Shown: positions 8,757 to 17,488, counted from the stretch's first letter. The stretch: 64,000 nt of DNA from CAZGAQ01 sp964523405 (GCA_964523405.1 CAZGAQ010000003.1:124001-188000); one strand, 5' to 3'. Program-made: numbers and translations. The notes: generated by a model not told the origin, from the sequence alone.

Positions 8757-9971
8757 CTAACCCGCACTCCCCACCACATCGCGCGGACCAACGAGTAATC
8801 CGTGCCGCGCATCCCGCCGCCAGCCCACCCAGTCCGTCGGCAATGGCCGCTTGCGCCAGCCGCCCGCAATCCGCCGTTGCACGTCCGCCCACGGCGGTAC
8901 CCCGCTGACCGCGTCCGCGGCCTCCACATTGCACGCCCCCACCGCCACCGCCGCAGTGAGCGTCTCCTCCACCGTCAGCCCGTGCAACACGCCCGCCAGG
9001 AATCCCGCAATCGTGCAATCGCCGCACCCTGTCGTCCCGACCGCCCGCACTTCGAAGCACGAACTGAGCAGCTCGCGCCCGCGCCACGCCGCGCGCCCGG
9101 CCACGCTGGTCGGCTGGACGGCCGCCAGGCGCTCCAACCGCGCTGCTTCCGCCGCGGTACGCACGTACAGGCCGCGCTCGCCCAGCTTCAGGACGACGAC
9201 ACCCGCGCCCATCTCCAGCAGTTCGGCCGCCAGGTCCTCCACCAGCGTCCCATCGCACTGCGCCACGACATCGCCCTGCCCGCTCAGCCGCTCGAGCCGC
9301 GGCCGATCCAGCATGAACAGAATCTCCTCCAGGCTGGGCAGAAACACCGTGACGTGGGGCAGCACGCGCTGCAGCAGGCGCCGCCAATCGATGCGCCCAC
9401 CCGGCGAAGCCGGATCGGGCCGCGCCATGTCCAGCGACGTCGCCACCCCCTGCGCCTGCACGCAACGCATCAGGCTCTCCAGCTCGCCGCCGTCGTCCTC
9501 GAAGAACCGGCGCATCAGCGGCGGATAGCCAAAATGCAGCCACGCCACGCCCCGTAGCTCGCGATACGGCACATCATCGGCCGCAAACGTGTCGTTCGCC
9601 CCCGGGCAATGCAGAAACACCCGATCCACGCCGGGCGGATTCACCACCAGCGTGTAGGAGCTCGGCTCGCCCCGTCCGACCAGCAGGCCCTCGGCCAACT
9701 CCGGCCCATACCCACGCAGAATGCCGCGAATCGCCTCGCCGAACAGGTCGTCCCCGATCTTCCCCATCAGCCGCGTGGCCACCCCGAGCCGGTGCAGCGC
9801 CAGCCCCGTGTTCGACACGGCCCCGCCCGTCGACAGCACCGCCGGCCCAACCTGCACGAGCGCCCCGGGCACCAGCAGTTCCCCTAGACCGCCGGCACGC
9901 TCACCGAAGGTGGGGATGATGTCCAGACAGATGTGTCCCGCCACAACGACCCGCGGACTGCTACTGCCCAT
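8757..9971 (-). CDS. PfkB-family sugar kinase
   Basis: The protein has 404 residues and starts at the ATG at 9971, which follows GGAGAAG. It belongs to the ribokinase/PfkB fold and would phosphorylate a sugar or nucleoside with ATP in the cytoplasm. The N-terminal GHICLDIIP, the glycine-rich GGAVSNTGLALHRLG and GKIGDDLFGE are typical substrate-side motifs. VGTTGCGDCTIAGFLAG near residue 325 is the family's anion-hole and catalytic-base signature, with the Asp of GCGD as base. The substrate cannot be read from sequence. Its start lies 25 bases after the aminotransferase stop, so the two are probably one operon. The long C-terminal tail beyond the domain is unusual. Confidence 0.85.
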   Translation of the reverse strand: MGSSSPRVVVAGHICLDIIPTFGERAGGLGELLVPGALVQVGPAVLSTGGAVSNTGLALHRLGVATRLMGKIGDDLFGEAIRGILRGYGPELAEGLLVGRGEPSSYTLVVNPPGVDRVFLHCPGANDTFAADDVPYRELRGVAWLHFGYPPLMRRFFEDDGGELESLMRCVQAQGVATSLDMARPDPASPGGRIDWRRLLQRVLPHVTVFLPSLEEILFMLDRPRLERLSGQGDVVAQCDGTLVEDLAAELLEMGAGVVVLKLGERGLYVRTAAEAARLERLAAVQPTSVAGRAAWRGRELLSSCFEVRAVGTTGCGDCTIAGFLAGVLHGLTVEETLTAAVAVGACNVEAADAVSGVPPWADVQRRIAGGWRKRPLPTDWVGWRRDARHGLLVGPRDVVGSAG

Positions 9972-9996
9972 TCTGCTTCTCCGCACGTCGCTGTGG

Positions 9997-11184
9997 CTAG
10001 CGTCGCACCTGTGTAATCGCCGCCTTGAACCCTGGCAGCGCCCGCTCGATCACCTTCCGCTCCACGCAGAACGCAATCCGCATGTACCCCGGCCGGCCAA
10101 AGCCCCGCCCCGGCACCGTCAGAATCCGGTGCTGCAGCAGAATGTCCACAAAGGCCGGATCATCGGGAATGGGCGTCCGCGGGAACGCGTACAGCGCCCC
10201 GCGCGGCTTCACCAAGTCATAGCCGTATTCCGCGAGCGCATCGCACAATAGGTCGCGGTTCTCGCGATACAGCCGCGCATCGCACAGGGCATCCGCACAG
10301 CGTGCAATCACCCGCTGCATCAGCGCCGGCGCGTTCACAAACCCCAGCGTGCGGTTCAACATCGTCACCGCCCCCAGCACCAACCCCGCGTCCGGCACCT
10401 CCGGCGGCACGGCGACGTAGCCCGCACGTTCGCCCGGAATGCTCAGGTCCTTCGAATAGCTCGACACGATCAGCGTCCGCGCATAATGCGTCGCCGGCGT
10501 CGGACACCAGTCCAGATCGTACAAGATCCGCCGGTACGGATCGTCGCACACGATGTACAGCGGCCGCTCCGGCCGATCGTGCCGCCGGCACAGCGCCCCC
10601 AGTTCGCGGCACTTCGCGTCCGTGTACACCGCCCCGGTCGGATTGTTCGGCGTGTTGATCAGGATCGCCCGCGTCCGCGGGGTCAGCGCCTTCTCAATCG
10701 CCGCCAGGTGGGGCTGGAATTCATCGTCCGTCGGCACGAACACCGGCATCGCGCCGGCCTGCTCGATGTAGAAGCGATACTCGGGGAAGAACGGGGTAAG
10801 TACCAGCACCTCGTCGCCCGGGTTGCAGATCGCCCGCAGGACACAGTTCATCCCGCCCGCCGCCCCGCTCGTCAGCATCACCGACGTCGGCGCGAAGTTC
10901 AGCCGATACTCCGCGCTGAGAAACCGCGCCACGGCCGCCCGCGCGTCGTCAAAACCCGCGTTCGGCATGTAGCGGTGCCGCCGCGGATCGCGTTCGCGCG
11001 CGATGGCATCGATCGCGTCGAAGAACGCCGCCGGCGGCGTCGCGTTGGGATTCCCCAGCGAGAAGTCGAAGACGTTGTCCTCCCCCAGCTCGGCCTTGAG
11101 CTTCAGCCCCTTCTCGAACATCCCCCGAATCCACGAGGCGGACTGCATATCCGCCGCAACCTTTTGTGCGATCGCGTGCGACAT
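9997..11184 (-). CDS. PLP-dependent aminotransferase, class I/II
   Basis: The protein has 395 residues with the ATG at 11184, preceded by a purine-rich GGAGCGGAACGAG. It is a fold-type I aminotransferase. The substrate-contact region is FSLGNPNATPP, the cofactor phosphate region is TSGAAGGMN, and INTPNNPTG and YIVCDDPYR give the Asn and Asp/Tyr that hold the pyridine ring. SSYSKDLSIPGERAGY contains the Schiff-base lysine, and GYMRIAFCVER contains the carboxylate-binding Arg. The general layout resembles aspartate-type aminotransferases, but the amino donor cannot be assigned. It is followed after 25 bases by the PfkB kinase gene, which suggests co-transcription. Confidence 0.88.
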   Translation of the reverse strand: MSHAIAQKVAADMQSASWIRGMFEKGLKLKAELGEDNVFDFSLGNPNATPPAAFFDAIDAIARERDPRRHRYMPNAGFDDARAAVARFLSAEYRLNFAPTSVMLTSGAAGGMNCVLRAICNPGDEVLVLTPFFPEYRFYIEQAGAMPVFVPTDDEFQPHLAAIEKALTPRTRAILINTPNNPTGAVYTDAKCRELGALCRRHDRPERPLYIVCDDPYRRILYDLDWCPTPATHYARTLIVSSYSKDLSIPGERAGYVAVPPEVPDAGLVLGAVTMLNRTLGFVNAPALMQRVIARCADALCDARLYRENRDLLCDALAEYGYDLVKPRGALYAFPRTPIPDDPAFVDILLQHRILTVPGRGFGRPGYMRIAFCVERKVIERALPGFKAAITQVRR

Positions 11185-11427
11185 CTCGTTCCGCTCCCAG
11201 ATCGGACACCGCCGCGGCGCCCACCCCGGCGGTGACGCCCGGCGGCACCCGCCAGAATACTGGCAGCCCCCGTCTCGTGCCAGCATGCCGTGCGTCCCCT
11301 CCCTCTTAGGAAGGGGCGAGGGGGAGGGTCTCTAGGTCCGGGGTCTGCCCCTCCCCCCGCCCACCATTCCCCGTTCTCCGCCGCTCCTTACCACTTCCCC
11401 ACGTCCCCACCTTCTCACGCGGTCAGC

Positions 11428-11477
11428 GCGTAGGGCAGGTTGCTCCATCACCAACCCGCCTCCACCGCGCGCTCGCC
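11428..11477. repeat. 50-base direct repeat, copy 1
   Basis: This stretch begins GCGTAGGGCAGGTTGC and recurs at 11535-11584 with only two differences seen by eye. The gap between the copies contains a GTAGCGTC hairpin. Confidence 0.8.
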
Positions 11478-11501
11478 ACCGCCCCTCGTCGCGCCCGCCT
11501 G

Positions 11502-11526
11502 GTAGCGTCAGACGTCCCTGTCTGAC
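11502..11526 (+). repeat. GTAGCGTC hairpin element
   Basis: GTAGCGTC leads into the stem GTCAGAC (11507-11513), loop GTCCCT, and the complement GTCTGAC (11520-11526). It belongs to the dispersed family seen again near 25.2, 36.9, 43.6, 45.5, 58.5, 59.7 and 61.7 kb. Unlike most of those it does not follow a stop codon. Confidence 0.75.
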
Positions 11527-11534
11527 GTCGGGCC

Positions 11535-11584
11535 GCGTAGGACAGGTTGCTCCATCACCAACCCGCCCCCACCGCGCGCTCGCC
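11535..11584. repeat. 50-base direct repeat, copy 2
   Basis: Second copy of the repeat at 11428-11477. It begins GCGTAGGACAGGTTGC. About 35 bases later GCAACCTGCC (11619-11628) forms an inverted partner to CAGGTTGC. Confidence 0.8.
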
Positions 11585-12075
11585 TCCACCGCGCTCGCGC
11601 CTCCGCCCGCGTCACACCGCAACCTGCCGTCTTGGGCGCGAACATGACGCCCCCGTCTTCACCCCGCTATCCCCGCCCCCTCTGCACACCGCCATCCCCG
11701 CCCCCTCTTCACCCCGCAGGGGTGGTCGGACCACAGCTACGGGTGGAGCGCAGCGACACCCGTGGACACCGACTCCCCTTCGCCCGCGCACCCCAACGGG
11801 GTGCCGGAGCCTCACGTCCGCCGCGCGCCGCCCGCCTCATTCACGGGCGACGGCTTCCCCGCCAAACACCACGCGGCCCACCGGACAAGGGTCCGCGCGA
11901 GCCGCGCGGGTCGGTTTTCACGCCTGTTTCGGGCAATCGTCATCTGTCCGCAGGGCCGTCGACATTTTGGACCAGCCCTGTGTGGACCTGCGCGCGATTG
12001 GCGCAACGGGGGGGGGCGCTGGTACAATAGCGGAACACCGCCCGGCGGCGTAGCCAGGTGGAGGTCAAACGGGAA

Positions 12076-12135
12076 ATGTCGGTCAAAAAGGGCAAAAGTC
12101 GAGCTCAGCCGGTGAAACGGAAGTGGGATCTGTAA
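12076..12135 (+). CDS. Possible 19-residue basic micro-ORF
   Basis: ATG at 12076 opens a 19-codon frame ending in TAA and reading MSVKKGKSRAQPVKRKWDL. GGAGGTC lies 11-17 bases upstream, which is rather far for a ribosome binding site. TACAAT at 12023-12028 could be a -10 box, with TTGGCG at 11998-12003 as a poorly spaced -35. The very basic composition could suit a nucleic-acid-binding peptide, but chance is equally possible. Confidence 0.25.
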   Translation: MSVKKGKSRAQPVKRKWDL

Positions 12136-12333
12136 GCGTACAACCCGCCGCGGATAGCCGGTCAGGTGTGCCACGAATGGTCGCGGGGGTGGGCTTGCGC
12201 CAGTTCGCCCCCACACAATTCGGAGCATTTGCCCATACCTCAGGAAACGCACGCTGCGGTCGCGGCAGATGTTACGTAGGGCGCGTGACCTTGCACTCTG
12301 CTTCCAGCTGAACCAGAACCCCCGGGAGGAACG

Positions 12334-13428
12334 ATGAGCGAAAGCACTGCCACAAGGATGCGAGGTATTTTCTCGCATGGACCATCTGGCCAGGTTTTGC
12401 GGTTGCTGTTCCCTCTTCTTTTCCTTTCCCTTGCGGCTACCCCGGATCCCGCGGACGCCCAGGCCCATATCCCGAAGGGATCTGCGAAGGAGCAGACGAC
12501 GCCGGGATTCTCTGGCTACGTAGTCAACGAACGGCCGACTCAGTTGCACGGTACATTGCGGTTTACGTTCTGGTGGAAGAGCAGGCCTGGGTCGCCCCTT
12601 CGAACCTATGCACAATTCACTCCCTACCCGAAGTTGATCCGAGACTACCGGCTCGTCCATCCGCCAGGGCTCCAGGTTACTGTAGATAAAGTCGATATAG
12701 AAGAAAAGCCTGTAAAAGGTCCTTACGACAGCCAATATGTCGTGAACGCACATCTCACCGTGCTTGCTCCCAAGGACTGGCCTAGCGGGGAACAAGAGAT
12801 TCTTCTGTACTTCCCGCGGATTGAGTCGGGTGCAATCGAGTTGCTGGCTGAGGAACCAATCAGCACAATGAAGTTCACGATCAGCATCTATGACAGTGTT
12901 GAGGCGATGGCTGTCGGGAAGGCTATTGGAAGGTGGTGGCTTCAGGTCATCTGCGCCTTGGGATTTCTGTTGCTGATAACTATCGCATTGGGACGGCTTG
13001 AGAATGCGGTCGACCGGGGAAAAGGGAACCTAGCCGTCAAACTACTGTGTGTTAGTCTCGTCGCGATTGGATGCGCCGGTTTCCATTCTCGCGTCGGCCT
13101 TCTGGTTGAGGGTCTGTGGACGGGCTTTGGGGTATTGGGTCTAGCGACCATATTGACAGTCAATGTCAGCCACATCTCGCTTGTGTCCGTTATGATGGAA
13201 GAGGAGGAAGCATCCGCACGGCGCGTCCGCAGGTGGATTGTCTGGCTGCTTGTTGTGTCCATCGTTTCTGCTCTTCTCGCGTTGTCCTTGAGCTTCACAT
13301 GGGACCGCGCTCACTTTTACTTCCCGATAATCGTCTACGGGCTTCTTGCATCATTGCCATCAATGTTGATCTGCCTAGCGTGGCCATTAAAGGTGGTCTG
13401 GCTAGCGCGTCAGAAACGGCGGACCTGA
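12334..13428 (+). CDS. Membrane protein of unknown function with a secreted N-terminal domain
   Basis: The protein has 364 residues and an excellent ribosome binding site (GGGAGGAAC before ATG 12334). A hydrophobic segment near residues 22-36 is probably a signal peptide ending at ADAQA. About 150 residues of soluble, strand-rich sequence follow (LHGTLRFTFWWKSRPG, VVNAHLTVLAPKDWPSGEQ). Four further hydrophobic helices start near residues 204, 232, 262 and 290-350, interrupted by an acidic cytoplasmic-type loop (MMEEEEASARRVRR). I do not recognise the family. The base composition is clearly less G+C-rich than its neighbours, and a RAYT element follows, so it may have been acquired by transfer. 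Confidence 0.75.
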   Translation: MSESTATRMRGIFSHGPSGQVLRLLFPLLFLSLAATPDPADAQAHIPKGSAKEQTTPGFSGYVVNERPTQLHGTLRFTFWWKSRPGSPLRTYAQFTPYPKLIRDYRLVHPPGLQVTVDKVDIEEKPVKGPYDSQYVVNAHLTVLAPKDWPSGEQEILLYFPRIESGAIELLAEEPISTMKFTISIYDSVEAMAVGKAIGRWWLQVICALGFLLLITIALGRLENAVDRGKGNLAVKLLCVSLVAIGCAGFHSRVGLLVEGLWTGFGVLGLATILTVNVSHISLVSVMMEEEEASARRVRRWIVWLLVVSIVSALLALSLSFTWDRAHFYFPIIVYGLLASLPSMLICLAWPLKVVWLARQKRRT

Positions 13429-13632
13429 AAAGAGATCGAAACAAGGATGGAGATTGAAACAGACTGGAAAACGACTGGAAAATGGGGACTAGGAAACGGG
13501 TCAAACGTCGTTTAGATAGTCTATAAGTTCTTGTCCACAGCGCACTGACAGCGCTTGCGCAAACCAAGGCCTCCTGTAAAGATGTTGGTGTCAAAACAAA
13601 ACCAACACAGGGGATTGATTAGGCGGATTAAT

Positions 13633-14538
13633 TAGGGACAGCCACCTATTTCCCCCTCCGCTTCGCCCCCCGCCCCGGCCGCACCTTCACCTTTCGCGGC
13701 CGGCCCACCGCGTTCGCCCGCAGCCGCCGCCCCAACCGCGCCTCCAGCTTTGCCAGCCAGCGATCCTCCGCCAGCGGCCGCCCCGTGTGCGCCGCGCGCC
13801 AGAAGCGCGTCCGCCACGCCTCGTCCGTCGGCTCCGTCAGCACCTTCCGCCAGCGCCCCGCCGTCCATTCCGCCCGCCATGTCGCCAAATCCAACAGTCC
13901 GCCGCCGTCTGCCTTCGTCCCCGACCGCGCCTTCGTGCCGGCCCGCACCCCGCCCCCGTCCCTCACGCCCGCGCCGGACCGCGACTTCCCGGCACCACGC
14001 GTCCTGCTGGCGTTCCGCTTCGCCGCTTCGTCCGGCCCCGCCGCGCCGACGTGTACCGCCGCACTGCTCCACGGCCATTTCCACGCCCGCCGCACCAGCC
14101 GCGACCGCACCGGGTTTCGCTCCACGTACGCCGCCGCCCGCCACAGGTGCGTCTCATCGAGCGGACACGAATAGAACCGCCCCTGCCACAAATGCCCGCT
14201 CCGCCCGTGCAAGTGGTTGATCGCCTGCGCGTAGAGGAAATGCGTCCGCCCCACCGCGGCCGCCAGGCTCCCCTCGTCCGGAGGCACCACGATCAGGTGT
14301 ACGTGGTTGTTCATCAGGCAGTACGCCAGCACGCGCACCCCCGCGGCCGCGCAGCGTTCCTGCAGCACGGCGAGGTATAGCCGCCGGTCGTCGTCGGTGA
14401 AGAACACGTCCTGCCGGTTGTTGCCGCGCTGCGTCACGTGGTGCGGCACATCCGGGATCACGATGCGAGCTTGCCTAGCCATGCCTCCAAGCTACCTTTC
14501 CAACACCCCACCGTCAAGAACAACTGGTGGCTGTCCCT
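13633..14538 (-). mobile_element. RAYT-type element bounded by 14-base inverted repeats
   Basis: TAGGGACAGCCACC at 13633-13646 is perfectly complementary to GGTGGCTGTCCCTA at 14525-14538. Together they enclose one REP-associated tyrosine transposase gene whose stop codon abuts the left repeat. A shortened second copy with the same right end lies at 16018-16307. Confidence 0.75.
13646..14482 (-). CDS. REP-associated tyrosine transposase (Y1/HUH family)
   Basis: The protein has 278 residues. It belongs to the IS200/IS605-like Y1 transposases that act on single-stranded DNA hairpins. The start motif RIVIPDVPHHVTQRGNNRQ is typical of RAYTs. YCLMNNHVHLIVVPP supplies the HUH metal-binding pair, and AAYVERNPVRSRLV supplies the catalytic Tyr. 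The conserved core ends near residue 140. The C-terminal half is Arg/Gly/Ala-rich and poorly conserved, which is common in this group. The gene fills the element and ends at its left inverted repeat. It looks intact, so the element could still be active or domesticated. Confidence 0.9.
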   Translation of the reverse strand: MARQARIVIPDVPHHVTQRGNNRQDVFFTDDDRRLYLAVLQERCAAAGVRVLAYCLMNNHVHLIVVPPDEGSLAAAVGRTHFLYAQAINHLHGRSGHLWQGRFYSCPLDETHLWRAAAYVERNPVRSRLVRRAWKWPWSSAAVHVGAAGPDEAAKRNASRTRGAGKSRSGAGVRDGGGVRAGTKARSGTKADGGGLLDLATWRAEWTAGRWRKVLTEPTDEAWRTRFWRAAHTGRPLAEDRWLAKLEARLGRRLRANAVGRPRKVKVRPGRGAKRRGK

Positions 14539-14552
14539 ATTTATCGACCTAT

Positions 14553-15881
14553 TTATCGCTCTTGCCAATGGACATCGCGTGAAAGGTAGCAGTTGTCCGC
14601 GTAGTACGCAAACGGCCTACCCGAGCTACTGTCCACCAGAACAAGCAGCGCGCCGGGGACGCTCAGATCCGGCCGCTCCAGGTCCACCGGAATCCGCAAC
14701 ACGAGGCAACCGCCGCACAAAGCGCCGCGGATTGGGCCGTAGTCCGTTTCGATGTGCTGCCACTGGGCCGGATCACACACGACCAGTTCCCAACAGGTTC
14801 CCGCCAGGAGGGCCGATCCGACACCGCTGGCCAAGAAGACGGGTGTTTCGCCGACCTCCACCAGCCCATCATACAACGCCTGAGCAGCGATGGCGGGACC
14901 AGTCGACACACACGCGCGACTAGCGGCGCGGGACGGGAAAGGCCCCAGGTAGGCTCCACGCTGCGGACCGAGGAGCCGAATCAGGGTCTGCAGAGTGACG
15001 TTGTACGCGCCTTCCGTGGCCCAGGCATTCTCACCAATCAGCCCGTGTCCCAAAACGCGCTCGCAACGGTACTCAGGGTCCAAACTGCCGTGCTCCGCGA
15101 TTGGCAGAGCCTCCACCCTGAGTTCGCCCTGTCCACGGGCATAATCGGCCATCGCCCGGCCGACGTTGAAAGTCAGCGGGGACAGGAACAAGAGGGTCAG
15201 GACGAACAGCCATGACCTATGGCGCAGCCCCAGTGCGAGCGCCACGACCAGCACAGGCGTGAAGAGCAGGGTCGCCACTGGGACGGCGGTGCTTAGCCAA
15301 TAGAGCGGCAGCAGGCACCACTTCACGAGGCGCCAGGAGGCGCGCGATCGCCCCGGTTGCGGTGTGCTGGCAATGGGATTCGAACTGCCGGCATTGCTGG
15401 GTGTGCCACATTCTGAACAACGGCCGTCGGGATTGCCGCGCAGATCATAGCCGCATACCGCACAGCAACCGAGTGCGGCACGACGACCTTGGTATCGACA
15501 GACCGCGGCCGCAGCGAGTAGCACGACGGTCGGCACCCACAGCGGAAACTCGGCGTCCCAGGCGAACGCGAGTGCTGACTCAGTCCAGTACGTCGGCCCG
15601 GCTGTGTGCGGGAGGATCAGGCCTGCACTAAAGCCGTGTTGAACGGCAATCGGATGCAGGCGATCCAGACTATGCTGTTCTCCCGGGCCGTACGCATACA
15701 GAACACCGCCGGGTTTGATGCCGAGCGTGCAGCATGAGACGGCCCAGCGAATTCCCCAGTTCAGCGTGCCCAACCACGCGCAACAACACACGATAGCTGC
15801 CACACTAACACAAAAGCGCGTCTTCGCTGAGCTTGATCGCACGTGTCCGCTCTCGCTCTGCCACGTCCGTACCACGGCCAT
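14553..15881 (-). CDS. Membrane protein with a CGYDLRG zinc ribbon
   Basis: The protein has 442 residues. An N-terminal hydrophobic helix (VSVAAIVCCCAWLGTLNWG) and a second near residue 115 precede a zinc ribbon CCAVCGYDLRGNPDGRCSEC around residues 140-160. Two or three further membrane helices follow (CLLPLYWLSTAVPVATLLF, VLTLLFLSPLTF). The C-terminal 180 residues are soluble. The CxxCGYDLRG ... RCxECG ribbon is a frequent signature of membrane proteins in Planctomycetota; its function is unknown. The gene sits between the intact RAYT element and the broken copy, and its stop codon is only 14 bases from the element's right end, so its 3' end may have been altered by insertion. Confidence 0.75.
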   Translation of the reverse strand: MAVVRTWQSESGHVRSSSAKTRFCVSVAAIVCCCAWLGTLNWGIRWAVSCCTLGIKPGGVLYAYGPGEQHSLDRLHPIAVQHGFSAGLILPHTAGPTYWTESALAFAWDAEFPLWVPTVVLLAAAAVCRYQGRRAALGCCAVCGYDLRGNPDGRCSECGTPSNAGSSNPIASTPQPGRSRASWRLVKWCLLPLYWLSTAVPVATLLFTPVLVVALALGLRHRSWLFVLTLLFLSPLTFNVGRAMADYARGQGELRVEALPIAEHGSLDPEYRCERVLGHGLIGENAWATEGAYNVTLQTLIRLLGPQRGAYLGPFPSRAASRACVSTGPAIAAQALYDGLVEVGETPVFLASGVGSALLAGTCWELVVCDPAQWQHIETDYGPIRGALCGGCLVLRIPVDLERPDLSVPGALLVLVDSSSGRPFAYYADNCYLSRDVHWQER

Positions 15882-15948
15882 GCGTGCTCCGCGCTACTGA
15901 CTCAGAACCACTTCTTCACGCAGTCGTTCCTCTTAAATGGCGTTCGAC

Positions 15949-16013
15949 ACAGTCACCTATTTTCACACTTCTCTTGCGACCGGCCAAGCGAACTAGGTGC
16001 CTGTCCCTGTTTT
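15949..16013. mobile_element. Possible miniature RAYT-derived element
   Basis: ACAGTCACCTATTTTC on the left resembles the RAYT left end (ACAGCCACCTATTTCC). AGGTGCCTGTCCCTG on the right resembles the reverse of that end. Only about 30 bases lie between them. Confidence 0.45.
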
Positions 16014-16017
16014 GCCC

Positions 16018-16250
16018 CCAGCACGCGCACCCCCGCGGCCGCACAGCGTTCCTGCAGCACGGCGAGGTATAGCCGCCGGTCGTCGTCGGTGAAGAACANN
16101 NNNNNNNNNNNNNNNNNNNNNNNNNNNNNNNNNNNNNNNNNNNNNNNNNNNNNNNNNNNNNNNNNNNNNNNNNNNNNNNNNNNNNNNNNNNNNNNNNNGC
16201 GTCACGTGGTGCGGCACATCCGGGATCACGATGCGAGCTTGCCTAGCCAT
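16018..16250 (-). pseudogene. Truncated second RAYT copy containing an assembly gap
   Basis: Read on the minus strand this encodes the same N-terminus as the intact RAYT (MARQARIVIPDVPHHVT), then 100 N, then the sequence matching codons up to about 53 of the intact copy, after which the homology stops near 16018. The intact gene has only 24 bases where this copy has 100 N, so the N-run is probably a default scaffolding length. Everything downstream of roughly codon 53, including the HUH and Tyr motifs, is missing. The right element end (GGTGGCTGTCCCT, 16294-16306) is retained. Confidence 0.75.
16099..16198. other. Assembly gap (100 N)
   Basis: A run of exactly 100 N inside the second RAYT copy, most likely caused by the repeat. 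Confidence 0.95.
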
Positions 16251-16321
16251 GCCGTCAAGCTACCTTTCCAACGCCCCACCGTCAAGAACAACTGGTGGCT
16301 GTCCCTCTTTATTCTAATCAT

Positions 16322-16663
16322 TCAATCCGCATCGCCGAAACCCAAACCACTTTCAAGTCGCTCGACTATGCTCTCTGCGAGCATCGCATACGTCTCAGCG
16401 TTGGGGCTATCATCACAGACGTACTGAATTCTCACGACGCTCCAGTCACACCCAAGCCGCACGTTGGCACGCTGCACGCCCTCAGAGACAGCGTTGCAGA
16501 CAGCAGAAACGTGAAGCCGCGGTTTGTCAGGTGTGGCACCGAGCACTTCGACGGCGATTGGTGTTGCCGCTTTGCCCACCGAAAACTCCAATCCGAGCAG
16601 ATTATGCGTCGGTCCGGTGGTTCTCGCGACCCTGTACACGTTGCCCCGCTTCGAGTACTGCAT
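16322..16663 (-). CDS. Small hypothetical protein (113 residues)
   Basis: The frame opens with ATG at 16663 behind GGAGTAGCTCGAA, a plausible ribosome binding site. The product contains YRVARTTGPTHNLLGLEF, RVHVSAV-type strands, LGCDWSVVRIQYVCDDSPNA and a C-terminal helix TYAMLAESIVERLES, so it looks like a small alpha/beta protein. It has no signal peptide or membrane helix. I do not recognise a family. Its G+C content is lower than that of the surrounding core genes, like the gene at 12334. It ends 15 bases from the right end of the RAYT fragment, consistent with an accessory region. Confidence 0.55.
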   Translation of the reverse strand: MQYSKRGNVYRVARTTGPTHNLLGLEFSVGKAATPIAVEVLGATPDKPRLHVSAVCNAVSEGVQRANVRLGCDWSVVRIQYVCDDSPNAETYAMLAESIVERLESGLGFGDAD

Positions 16664-16856
16664 TTCGAGCTACTCCAGCGGCGAGGGATATCGAATCTGA
16701 GCCGCAGTATGCGCGAGATAATGAGATAATGGGGACATTCTACTTTTCCGGCTACTTCCACGGCCGACCACGCGGATGCAGCCCTGCCGCCGGGCCCAAC
16801 GCCGCCGCCGAATTGCACGGTCGCCCCTCGCCCCAATTGCCCTCCCGCTCCCGCGC

Positions 16857-17432
16857 CTAGCTCCCCGGCTCCACCAGCGGCTTGTCGATGATCACCTGGT
16901 AGTCAATCCGGAACCCACCCGGGCTGGCCGGGTCTTCCACAAACGTGAAGATCAGCTCATCCGCGCAGCTATAGTCGACGCCCAGCAGCACCTCGCGCCC
17001 CAGCGCCGTCCCCTGCGTCGGCAGATTCACCGCCGTCGAATCCGTCGGCGCCGACGAGAAGCTCACCGTGCTCCCAAACAAATCCGCGTTGAAGGTGTCC
17101 GTGTCGTACGCCTGCGTCACATTGACCCGCGCCACGAAATCGTCCGTCCCCACGGCCACATTGCGGCGACAGGGAAGCGTCGCCGCCGTACTCGTCGTAT
17201 GCGCTTCCATCGAGAGCTGCTGCAGCGTCACCGTCCCGTAGCTGCGATCCCAGGCGTCGTAGCTCCCATAGGAGAACCCCGCCCGGTAATTCGTGCTGTT
17301 CACAAACACGACCGTGACGTTGCCCGTGCGCTCCTTGGTCAGGTTCTGAAACGTCGACCCGCAGCCCGGCTGCAGCACCACCAGCAGCCCCGCCGCAAAC
17401 GCCACGCCGCATACCGTCGTTCTGGTCGTCAT
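16857..17432 (-). CDS. Putative lipoprotein of unknown function
   Basis: The protein has 191 residues. AGGAAG precedes the ATG at 17432. The N-terminus has a signal segment ending LLVVLQPGCGSTF, where the Cys could be lipidated although the lipobox is poor. The mature region is strand-rich (GNVTVVFVNSTNYRAGFSY, VDYSCADELIFTFVEDPA, FRIDYQVIIDKPLVEPGS). It carries several Cys residues that could form disulfides. No known domain is recognised. It is divergent from the Ig-like protein gene at 17732, with an assembly gap and a perfect palindrome between them. Confidence 0.7.
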   Translation of the reverse strand: MTTRTTVCGVAFAAGLLVVLQPGCGSTFQNLTKERTGNVTVVFVNSTNYRAGFSYGSYDAWDRSYGTVTLQQLSMEAHTTSTAATLPCRRNVAVGTDDFVARVNVTQAYDTDTFNADLFGSTVSFSSAPTDSTAVNLPTQGTALGREVLLGVDYSCADELIFTFVEDPASPGGFRIDYQVIIDKPLVEPGS

Positions 17433-17488
17433 AATTCTTCCTTGGAACGCCGTCACGCACCCGGGTCCGTTTGCCCGGACACAGGCAC

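Larger units (their letters stand above)
11185..12333. other. Long repeat-bearing spacer
   Basis: About 1.15 kb with no convincing full gene. It holds two 50-base direct repeats (11428-11477 and 11535-11584), a GTAGCGTC-type hairpin (11502-11526), an inverted pair related to 31436-31508, a weak promoter-like TACAAT at 12023-12028 and a possible 19-codon micro-ORF at 12076. Longer frames here have biased composition and no start signals. Confidence 0.6.
15882..16321. other. Spacer of RAYT debris
   Basis: This stretch has no intact gene. It holds a left-end-like sequence (ACAGTCACCTATTTTC at 15949-15964), a right-end-like sequence (AGGTGCCTGTCCCTG from 15995), the RAYT fragment at 16018-16250 and a true right end at 16294-16306. 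The first pair could be a 65-base internally deleted element. Confidence 0.6.

Noticed and set aside
15371..15390. tRNA-like T-loop string GTTCGAATCCC on the minus strand
   Set aside because: It lies within the coding sequence of the zinc-ribbon membrane protein, and no acceptor, D or anticodon stems can be drawn around it.
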